64,000 nt of DNA. It comes from Euglena gracilis (taxonomy: Eukaryota; Euglenida; Euglenophyceae; Euglenales). The stretch is from the NCBI GenBank assembly GCA_039621445.1, contig CP154956.1:25915233-25979232 (forward strand). The letters are read 5' to 3'. A model generated the notes under the pieces. That model was given only the letters and a program-made list of their open reading frames with translations, ran no database searches and was not told the DNA's origin. The first letter of the stretch is position 1, and each line of letters starts with the position of its first letter. This document shows, one piece after another, positions 1 to 11,155 of this stretch. The position numbers and the translations under genes are program-made.

Positions 1-389
1 TCTACCCCCCAACGCACACGCAGTCTCTCTCGTGGCACTCTCCGTGGCGTCCTGCGCCAAGAGTTTCCGATCGGCGTGCCCAGAATATTTTCACCTCCAG
101 AAGCACTTGCCGGGCAAGCCTGAGGTGTCTTTTAGTCACCGAAACATAACGTCAAAATCGTTCGCCTCAGACGCACACGGGTGACAAACAGCCTGGCTCC
201 CTTCATTTTTGCGACCCTCGCCACATCCCTGATTTTTCACTGAGAACCAAATACTGTTGACTATGGACATTAAATGCAAGTTGCGGTCTGGGACGTCAGG
301 TTGTTGCTCCTCAGCTGTTTAAGGAAGTGCTTATTGAACCCCGCCGCCCAAAACAGATGTATGCTGCAAGCAGCCCAGAGAAGGGCTGT
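1..389. other. No recognisable gene
   Basis: I see no open frame with family resemblance, no tandem repeat and no element boundary here. The right end grades into repeat X around 390. Confidence 0.5.
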
Positions 390-1418
390 TTCAGGTCAAA
401 AAAAAGTTCAAAAAAAAAAACAGGTTTACTGCCGACTTTAACAGCACGTGGCAAAGACTCTCATTTGCAGCGATGCCTGCCGATTTAATCAGCACGTTCT
501 CATTAACAGTTTTCCGGGAAAAAAAACGTGCTTTTCGAGGCAAACGTTCATTCAGCCTTATTGATTTCAGTGGGTGATAAATTCCTATGGCTGTTTAAAT
601 CTTAATTAAACAAAGCTGTTTTCAGCACATCGAAAAAAAACAGCCAATTTCAACATTCCCAGTTTTCAGCCACATGGGCCGCCAGCACAAAATTCCGAAC
701 GCTGATTAAAAATCCGAACTTGACTGCCAATTAAAAAAACGACATGGCTCAGGGAGTTTCATGGCGAACAATTTTCCAGCAGAATGAAAGAAAAGAGGTC
801 GATTTCAAGGCAAACATTCAACAGCACATTGCATCTGAAACTGCAAAAAAAATTGACTCCCTCACTCAAATCGTTGTTCAGACAATTTCAACAGCAACAA
901 ATGAATCCAAAAAGAACAATACTTCAATCTCAAGTAACTAACCTTGCAAGGCACATAGCAAGCAAGTAAAACACAACACCAAGCCGACACCAAATAACAT
1001 GAACAACATGAGCTGCTGAGCAATTTAGAAAAGTCTTCAGGCTGTTCACTTGATCAAAATACTTCACTTCACTTCTGTCACAGGCGTCACCAATCTGGAC
1101 TGAATCTACAAAAAATCAGTCACACACCTGAACTGTGCAGCCAATGCTTGACTCAGGAACCTTGAAAATTTGTAAGTGATGCAAACAACAAACAATTTTG
1201 TCCTGCTGATTAACTTCAATACACCTGGGAAAATAAGCAGTGACCGTACTTCCAAGGACTCGGCTGTTGTGTTCCAGACATACAGGCATGGCGGCGGTAT
1301 CAAAAAGATGAAGGGTGGAGACAACTGCAACCGCACAGGGCTGACGACACAACCCCAGACACCTGAAAGGAACGGCGATCTAAATCCACGAGCAAGCCAC
1401 TCCAAAACGCAAAGAAAC
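390..1418 (+). repeat. Dispersed repeat X, copy 1
   Basis: A roughly 1-kb segment matching, in inverted orientation, 13565-14590. Shared landmarks in order are a GCCGATTTAATCAGC core near 480, a stretch around 760-780 (gcgaacaattttccagcag), an A-rich stretch around 840-960, and a tract ending in gcaaagaaac at 1418. Copy 2 continues past that last word, whereas copy 1 is cut there by the LTR of element D. Short frames inside (for example 744-941) are not conserved as protein between copies, so I treat X as a noncoding or decayed mobile sequence of unknown class. Confidence 0.7.
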
Positions 1419-1579
1419 TGTGTACCAGGCAGCATGAACATGGCACTGTGCATAGCAGCAGACTGCAGAATGTACAATGTCATGCCAGATAGTACTATTC
1501 CATGTTCTGCAATACAAATTGCAGAATTAGGAATAGCCTATCCTATCTCGGATCTGCCTCCTCTTTTCACAGGTGGTAT
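1419..1579 (+). mobile_element. Element D 5' LTR, left half
   Basis: Starts TGTGTACCAGGCAGC, the same start as the element C LTR (56438) and, on the minus strand, the element A LTRs. It runs to the pyrimidine-rich tract and CACAGGTGGTAT at 1568-1579, where LINE1 begins. The remaining LTR half is at 24282-24549, 22.7 kb away. The two halves add to about 420 bp, matching the 426 and 444 bp of the A and C LTRs. This is a solid case of an LTR split by later insertions. Confidence 0.8.
1569..1579 (+). other. LINE1 target-site copy, left
   Basis: ACAGGTGGTAT immediately before LINE1. The same word recurs directly after LINE1 (21955) and directly after LINE2 (24282), as expected for target-site duplications of two insertions at one site. 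Confidence 0.75.
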
Positions 1580-1857
1580 CTGCTTGCAAAGTGAATGACC
1601 TCTTGCGCGCCTGCAAAATCACCTCTGCAACAGCGGCATGCAAGACATTGTCGGGAATTATTCGGGAAACATTCAGTGGCATGGTCGGCTCCCCTTGCAC
1701 TCCAGAACAATGGTTGCAAGTTTCCCTGGCCATCAGATGCGGTGGTCTGGGGATCTCGGATCCACTATTTCAACGTGTGCCAGCCAGATTGTCTCAAGTG
1801 GTGGACTTCTGTCGAAGAGCTCCCTCTGTCTTGGGCCTGCCCGCTGCCTTGGACATC
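1580..1857 (+). pseudogene. LINE1 ORF, 5'-truncated part upstream of the big insertion
   Basis: About 92 codons of a non-LTR retrotransposon ORF, in the frame of 1573-1863. It corresponds to the region just after the RT core: residues KVNDLLRA, a CTPEQW motif and RCGGLGISDP align without gaps to LINE2 at 22510-22780 (KVNDLLRA, CTPQQW, RLGGLGLSDP). The frame is cut at GACATC (1852-1857) and resumes at 20516. The element is 5'-truncated, the usual outcome of target-primed reverse transcription, and starts directly at the LTR motif. The stop seen at 1864 belongs to the inserted satellite, not to the LINE. Confidence 0.85.
1852..1857. repeat. 6-bp target-site duplication, left (GACATC)
   Basis: GACATC here and at 20510-20515 flank the 18.65-kb block. 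Removing the block and one copy restores the LINE1 frame with the same residue count as LINE2. Confidence 0.8.
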
Positions 1858-4800
1858 AAATGACCGAAAAATGACGTTTTGGGGGGCGTCCGTTGCCAAA
1901 GTGCTATTTTGCGCCTCCCGGGCGGTAATTGCTGCCTTTTACGCACGCCCGCCGCGGGCAATAATGCGCCTGTCCGCCCGCCGCCTTTCGCAACAGTTAG
2001 GTAAAGGATCGCCGACCTCTACCCGGGCGGAGCGCTCGTTTTTACAGCGCCAGCGCGGCCGATTTCGGCCGAAAATGACCAAAAAATGGCGTTTTGGGGG
2101 CGTACGTTGCCAAAGTGCTATTTTGCGCCTCCCGGGCGGTAATTGCTGCCTTTTACGCACGGCCGCCGCGGACAAAATTCCGCCTGTCCGCCCGCCGCCC
2201 TTCGCAACAGTTAGGTAAAGGATCGCCGACCTCTACCCGGGCGGAGCGCTCGTTTTTAGAGCGCCGGCGCGGCCGATTTCGGCCAAAAATGACCGAAAAA
2301 TGACGTTTTGGGGGGCGTCCGTTGCCAAAGTGCTATTTTGCGCCTCCCGGGCGGTAATTGCTGCCTTTTACGCACGCCCGCCGCGGGCAAAATTGCGCCT
2401 GTCTGCCCGCCGCCCTTCGCAACACTTAGGTAAAGGATTGCCGACCTCTACCCGGGCGGAGCGCCCGGTTTTAGAGCTCCAGTGCGGCCGATTTCGGCCG
2501 AAAATGACCAAAAAATGGCGTTTTGGGGGCGTACGTTGCCAAAGTGCTATTTTGCGCCTCCCGGGCGGTAATTGCTGCCTTTTACGCACGCCCGCCGCGG
2601 ACAAAATTGCGCCTGTCCGCCCGCCGCCCTTCGCAACAGTTAGGTAAAGGATCGCCGACCTCTACCCGGGCGGAGCGCTCGTTTTTAGAGCGCCGGCGCG
2701 GCCGATTTCGGCCAAAAATGACCGAAAAATGACGTTTTGGGGGGCGTCCGTTGCCAAAGTGCTATTTTGCGCCTCCCGGGCGGTAATTGCTGCCTTTTAC
2801 GCACGCCCGCCGCGGGCAAAATTCCGCCTGTCCGCCCGCCGCCCTTCGCAACACTTAGGTAAAGGATCGCCGACCTCTACCCGGGCGGAGCGCCCGGTTT
2901 TAGAGCTCCAGTGCGGCCGATTTCGGCCGAAAATGACCGAAAAATGACGTTTTGGGGGGCGTCCGTTGCCAAAGTGCTATTTTGCGCCTCCCGGGCGGTA
3001 ATTGCTGCCTTTTACGCACGCCCGCCGCGGGCAAAATTGCGCCTGTCCGCCCGCCGCCCTTCGCAACAGTCAGGTAAAGGATCGCCGACCTCTACCCGGG
3101 GCGGTGCGCTCGTTTTTAGAGCGCCAGCGCGGCCGATTTCGGCCGAAAATGACCGAAAAATGACGTTTTGGGGGGCGTCCGTTGCCAAAGTGCTTTTTTG
3201 CGCCTCCCGGGCGGTAATTGCTGCCTTTTACGCACGCCCGCCGCGGGCAAAATTGCGCCTGTCCGCCCGCCGCCCTTCGCAACAGTTAGGCAAACGATCG
3301 CCGACCTCTACCCTAGGCGGAGCGCTCTTTTTTAGAGCGCCAGCGCGGCTGTTTTCGGCCGAAAATGACCGAAAAATGACGTTTTGGGGGGCGGGGCGTC
3401 CGTTGCCAAAGTGCTATTTTGCGCCTCCCGGGCGGTATTTGCTGCCTTTTACGCACGCCCGCCGCGGGCAAAATTGCGCCTGTCCGCCCGCCGCCCTTCG
3501 CAACAGTCAGGTAAAGGATCGCCGACCTCTACCCGGGGCGGAGCGCTCGTTTTTAGAGCGCCAGCGCGGCCGATTTCGGCCGAAAATGACCGAAAAGTGA
3601 CGTTTTGGGGGGCATCCGTTGCCAAAGTGCTATTTTGCGCCTCCCGGGCGGTAATTGCTGCCTTTTACGCACGCCCGCCGCGGGCAAAATTGCGCCTGTC
3701 CGCCCGCCGCCCTTCGCAACAGTTCGGTAAAGGATCGCCGACCTCTACCCGGGGTGGAGCGCTCGTTTTTAGAGCGCCAGCGCGGCCGATTTCGGCCGAA
3801 AATGACCGAAAAGTGACGTTTTGGGGGGCATCCGTTGCCAAAGTGCTATTTTGCGCCTCCCGGGCGGTAATTGCTGCCTTTTACGCACGCCCGCCGCGGG
3901 CAAAATTGCGCCTGTCCGCCCGCCGCCCTTCGCAACAGTTCGGTAAAGGATCGCCGACCTCTACCCGGGGTGGAGCGCTCGTTTTTAGAGCGCCAGCGCG
4001 GCCGATTTCGGCCGAAAATGACCGAAAAATGACGTTTTGGGGGGCGTCCGTTGCCAAAGTGCTATTTTGCGCCTCCCGGGCGGTAATTGCTGCCTTTTAC
4101 GCACGGCCGCCGCGGACAAAATTCCGCCTGTCCGCCCGCCGCCCTTGGCAACAGTTAGGTAAAGGATCGCCGACCTCTACCTGGGGCGGAGCGCTCGTAT
4201 TTAGAGCGCCGGCGCGGTCGATTTCGGCCAAAAATGACCGAAAAATGACGTTTTGGGGGGCGTCTGTTGCCAAAGTGCTATTTTGCGCCTCCCGGGCGGT
4301 AATTGCTGCCTTTTACGCACGCCCGCCGCGGGCAAAATTGCGCCTGTCCGCCCGCCGCCCTTCGCAACACTTAAGTAAAGGATTGCCGACCTCTACCCGG
4401 GCGGAGCGCCCGTTTTTAGAGCGCCAGTGCGGCCGATTTCGGCCGAAAATGACCGAAAAATGACGTTTTGGGGGGCGTCCGTTGCCAAAGTGCTATTTTG
4501 CGCCTCCCGGGCGGTAATTGCTGCCTTTTACGCACGCCCGCCTCGGGCAAAATTGCGCCTGTCCGCCCGCCGCCCTTCGCAACAGTCAGGTAAAGGATCG
4601 CCGACCTCTACCCGGGGCGGTGCGCTCGTTTTTAGAGCGCCAGCGCGGCCGATTTCGGCCGAAAATGACCGAAAAATGACGTTTTGGGGGGCGTCCGTTG
4701 CCAAAGTGCTATTTTGCGCCTCCCGGGCGGTAATTGCTGCCTTTTACGCACGCCCGCCGCGGGCAAAATTGCGCCTGTCCGCCCGCCGCCCTTGGCAACA

Positions 4801-6637
4801 GTTAGGTAAACGATCGCCGACCTCTACCCTAGGCGGAGCGCTCGTTTTTAGAGCGCCAGCGCGGCCGTTTTCGGCCGAAAATGACCGAAAAATGACGTTT
4901 TGGTGGGCGTCCGTTGCCAAAGTGCTATTTTGCGCCTCCCGGGCGGTATTTGCTGCCTTTTACGCACGCCCGCCGCGGGCAAAATTGCGCCTGTCCGCCC
5001 GCCGCCCTTCGCAACAGTTAGGTAAAGGATCGCCGACCTCTACCCGGGGCGGAGCGCTCGTTTTTAGAGCGCCAGCGGGGCTGATTTCGGCCGAAAATGG
5101 CCGAAAAATGACGTTTTGGGGGGCATACGTTGCCAAAGTGCCATTTTGCGCCTCCCGGGCGGTAATTGCTGCCTTTTACGCACGCCCGCCGCGGGCAAAA
5201 TTGCGCCTGTCCGCCCGCCGCCCTTCGCAACAGTTAGGTAAAGCATCGCCGACCTCTACCCGGGCGGAGCGCTCTTTTTTAGAGCGCCAGTGCGGCCGAT
5301 TTCCGCCGAAAATGACCGAAAAATGACGTTTTGGGAGGCGTCCGTTGCCAAAGTGCTATTTTGCGCCTCCCGGGCGGTAATTGCTGCCTTTTACGCACGC
5401 CCGCCGCGGGCAAAATTGCGCCTGTCCGCCCGCCGCCCTTCGCAACAGTCAGGTAAAGGATCGCCGACCTCTACCTGGGGCGGAGCGCTCGTTTTTAGAG
5501 CGCCAGCGCGGCCGATTTCGGCCGAAAATGACCGAAAAATGACGTTTTGGGGGGCGTCCGTTGCCAAAGTGCTATTTTGCGCCTCCCGGGCGGTAATTAC
5601 TGCCTTTTATGCACGCCCGCCGCGGGCAAAATTGCGCATGTCCGCCCGCCGCACTTCGCAACAGTTCGGTAAAGGATCGCCGACCTCTACCCAGGGCGGA
5701 GCGCTCGTTTTTAGAGCGCCAGCGCGGCCGATTTCGGCCGAAAATGACCGAAAAGTGACGTTTTGGGGGGCATCCGTTGCCAAAGTGCTATTTTGCGCCT
5801 CCCGGGCGGTAATTGCTGCCTTTTACGCACGCCCGCCGCGGGCAAAATTGCGCCTGTCCGCCCGCCGCCCTTCGCAACAGTTCGGTAAAGGATCGCCGAC
5901 CTCTACCCGGGGCGGAGCGCTCGTTTTAATAGCGCCAGCGCGGCCGATTTCGGCCGAAAATGACCGAAAAATGACGTTTTGGGGGGGGCGTCCGTTGCCA
6001 AAGTGCTATTTTGCGCCTCCCGGGCGGTAATTGCTGCCTTTTACGCACGCCCGCCGCGGGCAAAATTGCGCCTGTCCGCCCGCCGCCCTTGGCAACAGTT
6101 AGGTAAAGGATCACCGACCTCTACCCGAGGCGGAGCGCTCGTTTTTAGAGCGCCAGCGCGGCCGATTTCCGCGGAGACTGACCGAAAAATGACGTTTTGG
6201 GGGGCGTCCGTTGCCAAAGTGCTATTTTGCGCCTCCCGGGCGGTAATTGCTGCCTTTTACGCACGCCCGCCGCGGGAAAAATTGCGCCTGTCCGCCCGCA
6301 GCCCTTCGCAAAAGTGAGGTAAAGGATCGCCGACCTCTACCCGGGGCGCAGCGCTCGTTTTTTAGAGCGCCAGCGCGGCCGATTTCGGCCGGAAATGACC
6401 GAAAAATGACGTTTTGGGGGGCGTCCGTTGCGAAAGTGCTATTTTCCGCCTCACGGGCGGTAATTGCTGCCTTTTACGCACGCCCGCCGCGGGCAAAATT
6501 GCGCCTGTCCGCCCGCCGCCCTTCGCAACAGTTAGGTAAAGGATCGCCGACCTCTACCCGGGGCGGAGCGCTCGTTTTTAGAGCGCCAGCGCGGCCGATT
6601 TCGGCCGAAAATGACCGGAAAATGACGTTTTGGGGGC
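1858..6637 (+). repeat. 215-bp GC-rich satellite, array 1 (about 22 monomers)
   Basis: Head-to-tail monomers of 214-217 bp. Each has GACGTTTTGGGGGGCG, GCGCCTCCCGGGCGG, TTTTACGCACGCCCGCC, GGATCGCCGACCTCTACCC and two built-in hairpins: GCGCTC with GAGCGC around a TTTTTA loop, and GGCCGATTTCGGCC. Monomers from 1872 to 2733 alternate between a tGACGTTTTGG and a tGGCGTTTTGG variant, a short dimeric higher-order pattern. Because many monomers are 216 bp (72 codons) the array reads open for hundreds of codons in places, for example 3384-4463; I do not regard these as genes. Confidence 0.95.
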
Positions 6638-7011
6638 TACCCCCCCCTTTCTGGAAATTTAAGCCCCCCCCCTGAAAATTTTTGTTGCCCAAATCACCCC
6701 AAAACCTGTCAAAACCCACTTAAATGGCTCCAGAACCCACCAATCGGGGGTGAATATGCAAAAACTTGGAGAGGAAATGCCCATTTTGGGCCACTTTTGG
6801 CAAAAGAACACCTCTCCCCATCGGATTTTCAATATAATTGCAAAAATTTTCACAAAAAGGATTTAGCCCTCCAAGTATGTTGCCAACATAGAGGGGGTTT
6901 TGTTATTTGAGGGGGGGGTGCGGGGGGGCGGAGCCCCCCCCCCCCCACATGAAAAAGTGAGCCACAAAAACAACTTTTCCCCCGAGCATGTTGCCAACTC
7001 AAGGGATTTTC
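6638..7011. other. Poly-C/G-rich spacer without gene
   Basis: Between the end of the satellite and the Helitron remnant. It contains several runs of eight or more C or G and an AT-rich stretch near 6830-6900. The phrase aagTATGTTGCCAACat and a variant occur twice (6873 and 6987), suggesting a small duplicated end sequence. No protein similarity seen. Confidence 0.5.
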
Positions 7012-7403
7012 TTATTTAACGTTCGGATGGGGGTACTGCCGACGGACGAAGGGCAGGTTGCCGTCCGCGTTCTCGGCGGAGGTCAGGTTGATGCGCGGCA
7101 CGCAGACGGTGTCCCCCTTCTGCGGACCGCTCATCAACATCACCTGCATGCTCCGACGGCGCAGCACGACGACTATGGCGCGGGTGCCGTTCATCACGCC
7201 CTCATTGCGGTTGAGGTTGCGGATGAACACGACGGGCGCGCCGAGCTTGAGGACCAACTTGTGCGGCGGCAGGCCAGCCGGCGTGAGCGAGTTGAGCAAC
7301 TCCACGGAGTACCGCTCCTCCAGCTCTGCGTGTTCTGGCCCAAAACGGTCGGCGCTCAAGTACGTGACCTGCTCACCCCGCATGACGTCGAGGACCTTGT
7401 CGT
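7012..7403 (-). pseudogene. Helitron helicase, C-terminal part
   Basis: Follows the 7404-8078 part after a one-base frameshift near 7405. Helitron-type signatures are YLSADRFGP, LVLKLGAPVVFIRNLN, NGTRAIVV and [10 protein letters not shown] followed by LPFVRRQYP. In active Helitrons the chain continues with the last helicase motifs (TINKAQGQT and FSHGQLYVA); here it diverges right after RRQYP and ends, so the 3' end of the gene is missing. Those missing motifs do exist in the separate fragment at 16937-17245. Confidence 0.85.
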
Positions 7404-8078
7404 TCAGGTGTCAACGTACTTGTTCAGGGTGCTCAGTATGCACGCATTTTGCGCCACCGCCGCCGACTCCCGCAGACCCGGGAACACCTTGTCCAGCATG
7501 TCCATCGGCACGTCCATGTCGACCTGCCTGGAGACGGGGACGGTGATGGCGGTCTGCTTGCCGTCGCCGATGTCTAGCAGCCACTGCGCGAACTCCTGCA
7601 TGCGCTGCGCAGCTGCCGGTTGGTCCACCAGGCGGGCCACCCGCATGTTGGTCGTCATCTTCAGCACGGCGAAGTGGCGCCACAGGTGGGTCTCCTTCAC
7701 GGTGGAGTTGACGATCTGCCCGCGCCCGGCCTTGGTGAGGACGGGGGTGAGCTGCCGGAAGTCGCCGGAGAGAACCACGACCTTGCCGCCGAAGGGGACG
7801 TCTGCAAGCCGCGCATCCTGCAGCCGCATGATGTCGGGGAGGAGGCTGTCGATGAGCTCGTACATCTCCTTGCGGCCCATGGTGGCCTCGTCGATGACGA
7901 TCAGCTTGGCGTCGCGCAGCACCTTGGCGCGCTCGGTGTGGACGGCTATGGTGCTTTTCGGCTCCTTGTCCACCATGGGCACCGGGACGCCGAAGCGGCT
8001 GTGCGCCGTAGTGCCGCCAGCGAGCAGCAGGGAGGCGATACCGGTGAGTGTCAGTGCAATGATGTTGCACTGAAGCAA
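7404..8078 (-). pseudogene. Helitron Pif1-type helicase, motifs Ia to IV
   Basis: Superfamily 1 Pif1-like helicase domain that in Helitrons drives rolling-circle strand displacement. Visible in order are LTGIASLLLAGGTTAHSRF (motif Ia region), LIVIDEATM (Walker B, DEA), VVVLSGDFRQLTPVL (motif III) and LWRHFAVLKMTTNMR. Upstream lies a pyrimidine-rich tract and CAG at 8066-8078, a plausible 3' splice site that would join this part to the Walker A part at 8690 across the repeat-filled gap. Truncated at 7404 by a frameshift. Confidence 0.85.
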
Positions 8079-8082
8079 AAAA

Positions 8083-8680
8083 GTGACGTTTGTAATGCCA
8101 TTTTTTAAACACCTGTTTTTGGCTTTTTACAACGTTTTTCTACTTCTGAAAACAGCTGATTTAATCGGCGGAAGTTTTTTTTTGTATCCATGTGAAGCTT
8201 GTGGCTCTTCTCGATTTTTTTTAATTTCTGTAAAAAAGCTGATGAAATTGGCGGCATTTTTTTTTGTATCCCTGTGAGGGAAAACACATTTCTCAATGCT
8301 TTTTTATTTCTGAAAAAAAAACTGATTTAATCGGCGGAACTTTTTTGTTTCTATCTGAGGCGTTTTTCAAATTTTTCTGAGTTCTAAAAAAGCTCGTTCA
8401 ATGGACTTTTTTTCCCCATCTGAATCTTTTCTCACTGTTTTTTATTTCTGAAAAAAGCTGATTAAATCGGCGGTATCCGTGTGAAGCTTTTTGGCCTTTG
8501 TCAACTTTTTTTTACCTCCGAAAAAGCTGATTAAATCGGCGGAAGCTTTTTTGTATCCAGCTGAAGGTTTTTGGCCTTTCTCATTGTTTTTTTAATTTCA
8601 AAAAAAGCTGATTAAATCGGCAGAAGTTTTTTTGTATGCATCTGAAACTTCATGCCTTTGAGAATCGCAACAAACTCAAA
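8083..8680. repeat. AT-rich 80-bp tandem repeat, block 1 (about 7 units)
   Basis: Units of 65-85 bp, each with a near-palindromic core GCTGATTAAATCGGCGG, a T run, TGTATCCATCTGAAG and GGCCTTTCTC. Cores lie near 8154, 8239, 8319, 8457, 8527 and 8608. The block sits exactly where the Helitron protein is interrupted between Walker A and motif Ia, so it behaves like an intron made of tandem repeats. Confidence 0.85.
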
Positions 8681-8689
8681 CTCAAAATG

Positions 8690-9770
8690 CGGAAACAAAA
8701 AATGTTCCAGTGCAGTCGGCAATGTTCCCCTCGCCACGGACGTACGCCAGCAGCAGCTCCAGGATGAACGTCCTGCCGCACCCGCCGCAAGCGTAGACGA
8801 AGAAGCACTTCGCCTCGATGGCGGGCTTGTGGAGGGAGGCCAGGATGGTGTCCACCACGTTGCGCTGCTCGGCGTTGCATTGCGCCAGCATGGTGCACGC
8901 CTTCTCCTTCTCTTCCACTGCGTTGTAGCACGTCTCCATGCGCTGGCACTGCGGTACGGACGACGCTTGTCGTGGAGGGTGAGGGAACGGCATGTCGGAG
9001 AACTCGCGGAGGGAGGAGCCCTGGGCCTGAAGCAGTTGCTTGATGTCCCACAGCGCGTCGTTTTCCAGGTCTGCATCGGTGGAGTCGAGGTTTTCCCGGA
9101 GCCGGCGGAACACCTTGTCTTCCATCATCTTGTCTTTGAACTTCCGCCAAAGCGCAGCCGCGCTCTTTGGGCGGTTGAAGTCCAAGATGATGGCGAACAG
9201 CGACCGGAGTTGCGCAGGCATGAGGAACTGAACCGCCTCTGCCATGCACCGCTTCCACTCCTCGTCGTCCTGCAACAGACCGCGACGAACACAGGCGTCG
9301 TGAAACGTTGGCGCCACCTGGTTGTCCACCGTGCGGAGTGCCTCCCACGATGTCGCCCCCTTGAGGTGGTGAAGCAGCATGCGCAGGTAGTACTTCTCCC
9401 CCTGCCGCGGCGATACGAAGTACACACGGCCGATGGCGCCAGTGTGGTTGGGGTTGGCGCGCCGCGACCACATGCCTCGGTCCATCCCGTACTCGGATGG
9501 GAAGTCGGCGTAGGTGACGTGCCGGCCGTCGGCGCGGTGGAAGTTGTACTCCAGCCACTGCGTCAACGCGGTGTGCTCAGCGCGCTCAGCCACCTCCGCA
9601 AGGTCCTCCGCCTCGTCGAATGTGACGGTGTGCTGGCCGGGCAGGTGGATGGGCAGCCGCATGACGGTGGGGTGGTTGCCGTGCAGGTCGAAGGAGCAGA
9701 ACCGCCAGAACGCCTCGCTCGTGGAGATGTAGCGGCCCTCTTGGTACCTGACGACCTTGTCCACCACAGG
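8690..9770 (-). pseudogene. Helitron post-Rep linker and helicase Walker A
   Basis: Continues the Rep frame directly after an in-frame TAG (9773-9771). Recognisable are RYISTSEAFWRF and HGNHPTVMRLPIHLPGQ, typical of the region after Helitron Rep, and near the end the Walker A region YACGGCGRTFILELLLAYV. The invariant lysine of GxGKT is arginine here, which should abolish ATP hydrolysis. The open frame runs into the repeat block at 8680. The plus-strand frame 8652-10520 is only the antisense of this gene. Confidence 0.85.
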
Positions 9771-10504
9771 CTACGTCGTCGGCTGTGGCTGATCGGCGTT
9801 CGTTGCACCTTCCACCGTCTCGCACACGTTGGCCGCGTAGTCCGCTGCGATCTCCACCTCCGCGCGGTCGCCACCCTTGTGAATGTACTTGTGCAAGTAC
9901 TTCACGGCGTGAAGCGTGCTGCAGACCTCGACGTTCAGGTGGCAGGCGTACTTCACCAGCAGCGAGCGGTTGTAGGGCACCACCCAGCGGTCGTCGATAG
10001 AGATGCCGCGGTGGTTGGTGTACGTGGCGGCACAGCGGCGGCGGTACAGCGGGTAGCCGTCAGCATCCTCCTCGGTCTCCTCCTGCCGCCGCTTGGGGAA
10101 CCGCCGGCCGCACTTGCCCTTCCCGTTGATGCATGGCGCAGAGTTGTCAAAGCCGACGCAGAGGTTGTGCAGCATGTGCCGCATGACCAAGTCGTGCAGC
10201 TCGGGCTCGGTGTTGCGGTCGGGGATCTCGGCACACACGACGCAGTCGTAGTCGGCCGGAGTCGACAGCTTACTGTCCGCCGTGAAGAAGAGAAGGATGT
10301 GGGCGTGCGGCAGCCCGCGCTTTTGCCACTCGATGGCGTAGAGGTGCCCAGCGTGACGACCAAGAACGCCATTCCGCAGGTCTGCCATCAGCTCCTTCAG
10401 CTTCTCGTGGAAGACGCGTGTCACGACGTCGTAGCGCTCTGCTGCAGATTCGCCAGGGCTTATGGCCTTCTTCACCTCGGGCCACTCTGCATTTGGCAAC
10501 AGGT
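9771..10504 (-). pseudogene. Helitron Rep (HUH) endonuclease domain
   Basis: Rolling-circle initiator domain that nicks and joins Helitron ends. Begins AEWPEVKKA at the edge of the repeat block (10500). The HUH motif is RGLPHAHIL (around 10290-10320), and the paired catalytic tyrosines fit KYLHKYIHKG, a Y-x3-Y arrangement. Between them is MRHMLHNLCV with a cysteine-containing GKGKCGRRFPK. Ends at an in-frame TAG (9773-9771), after which the linker continues in the same frame. Residues at the 5' edge follow a pyrimidine-rich tract and CAG, consistent with a spliced exon. Confidence 0.9.
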
Positions 10505-11150
10505 TCCAACAAAAAAGTAGATTAAACTGGCGGACAGTTTTGTTTTGTATCATTCTGAAAGGTTTCGCGTTTCTAAAGACTTTTTTATTTCTAAAAACCT
10601 GATTAAACAGGCAGCTGTTTTTACTTGTATCCATCTGAAGCTTTTCTTAAACAACAGTTGTTTCCAAAAAAAAAGCTGATTAAATCGGCGCCAAACATTT
10701 TTCTCTACCCATCTGAAGCTTTTTGCTTTTCTTGGTGTTCTTTTATTTCGGAAAAAAAAGCTGATTAAATCGGCGGGTTTTTTTGTTTCCATGTGAGGCT
10801 TTTGGCCTTTCTCGAAGTTTTTTATTTCTGAAAAAAGCTGATTAAGTCGGCGGAAGTTTTATTGAATCCATCTAAAGGTTTTTTCCTTTCTCAATGCTTT
10901 TTTATTTTTTGCAAAAAACTGATTAAATCGGCGGAAGACGTTTTTTTCTACATTTTTTTGAAGCTTTTGGCTTTTCTCGGTGTTCTTTTATTTCGGAAAA
11001 AAGCTGATTAAATCCGCGGAACCTTTTTTGTATGCATGTGAAGCTTTAGGCCTTTCTGAAAGGTTTTTTTATTTTGGAAAAAAGCTGATTAAATCGGCGG
11101 AAGTATTTTTGTCAAAAAATTCTCAAAAATTTCTAAGAAGATATTGACTT
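10505..11150. repeat. AT-rich 80-bp tandem repeat, block 2 (about 8 units)
   Basis: Same unit as block 1. Cores near 10520, 10601, 10675, 10761, 10840, 10919, 11004 and 11085. It separates DLFITITTN (11156) from AEWPEV (10500), which are adjacent in Helitron proteins, so it too occupies an intron-like position. Confidence 0.85.
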
Positions 11151-11155
11151 TTGGT

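Noticed and set aside
3384-4463. 359-codon frame and similar long frames in the satellite
   Set aside because: They consist only of the 72-residue satellite translation, shift with indels, and overlap open antisense frames. Open reading is explained by GC richness and a 216-bp period.
8652-10520. 622-codon plus-strand frame
   Set aside because: Antisense of the Helitron linker and Rep; the minus strand carries the recognisable motifs.
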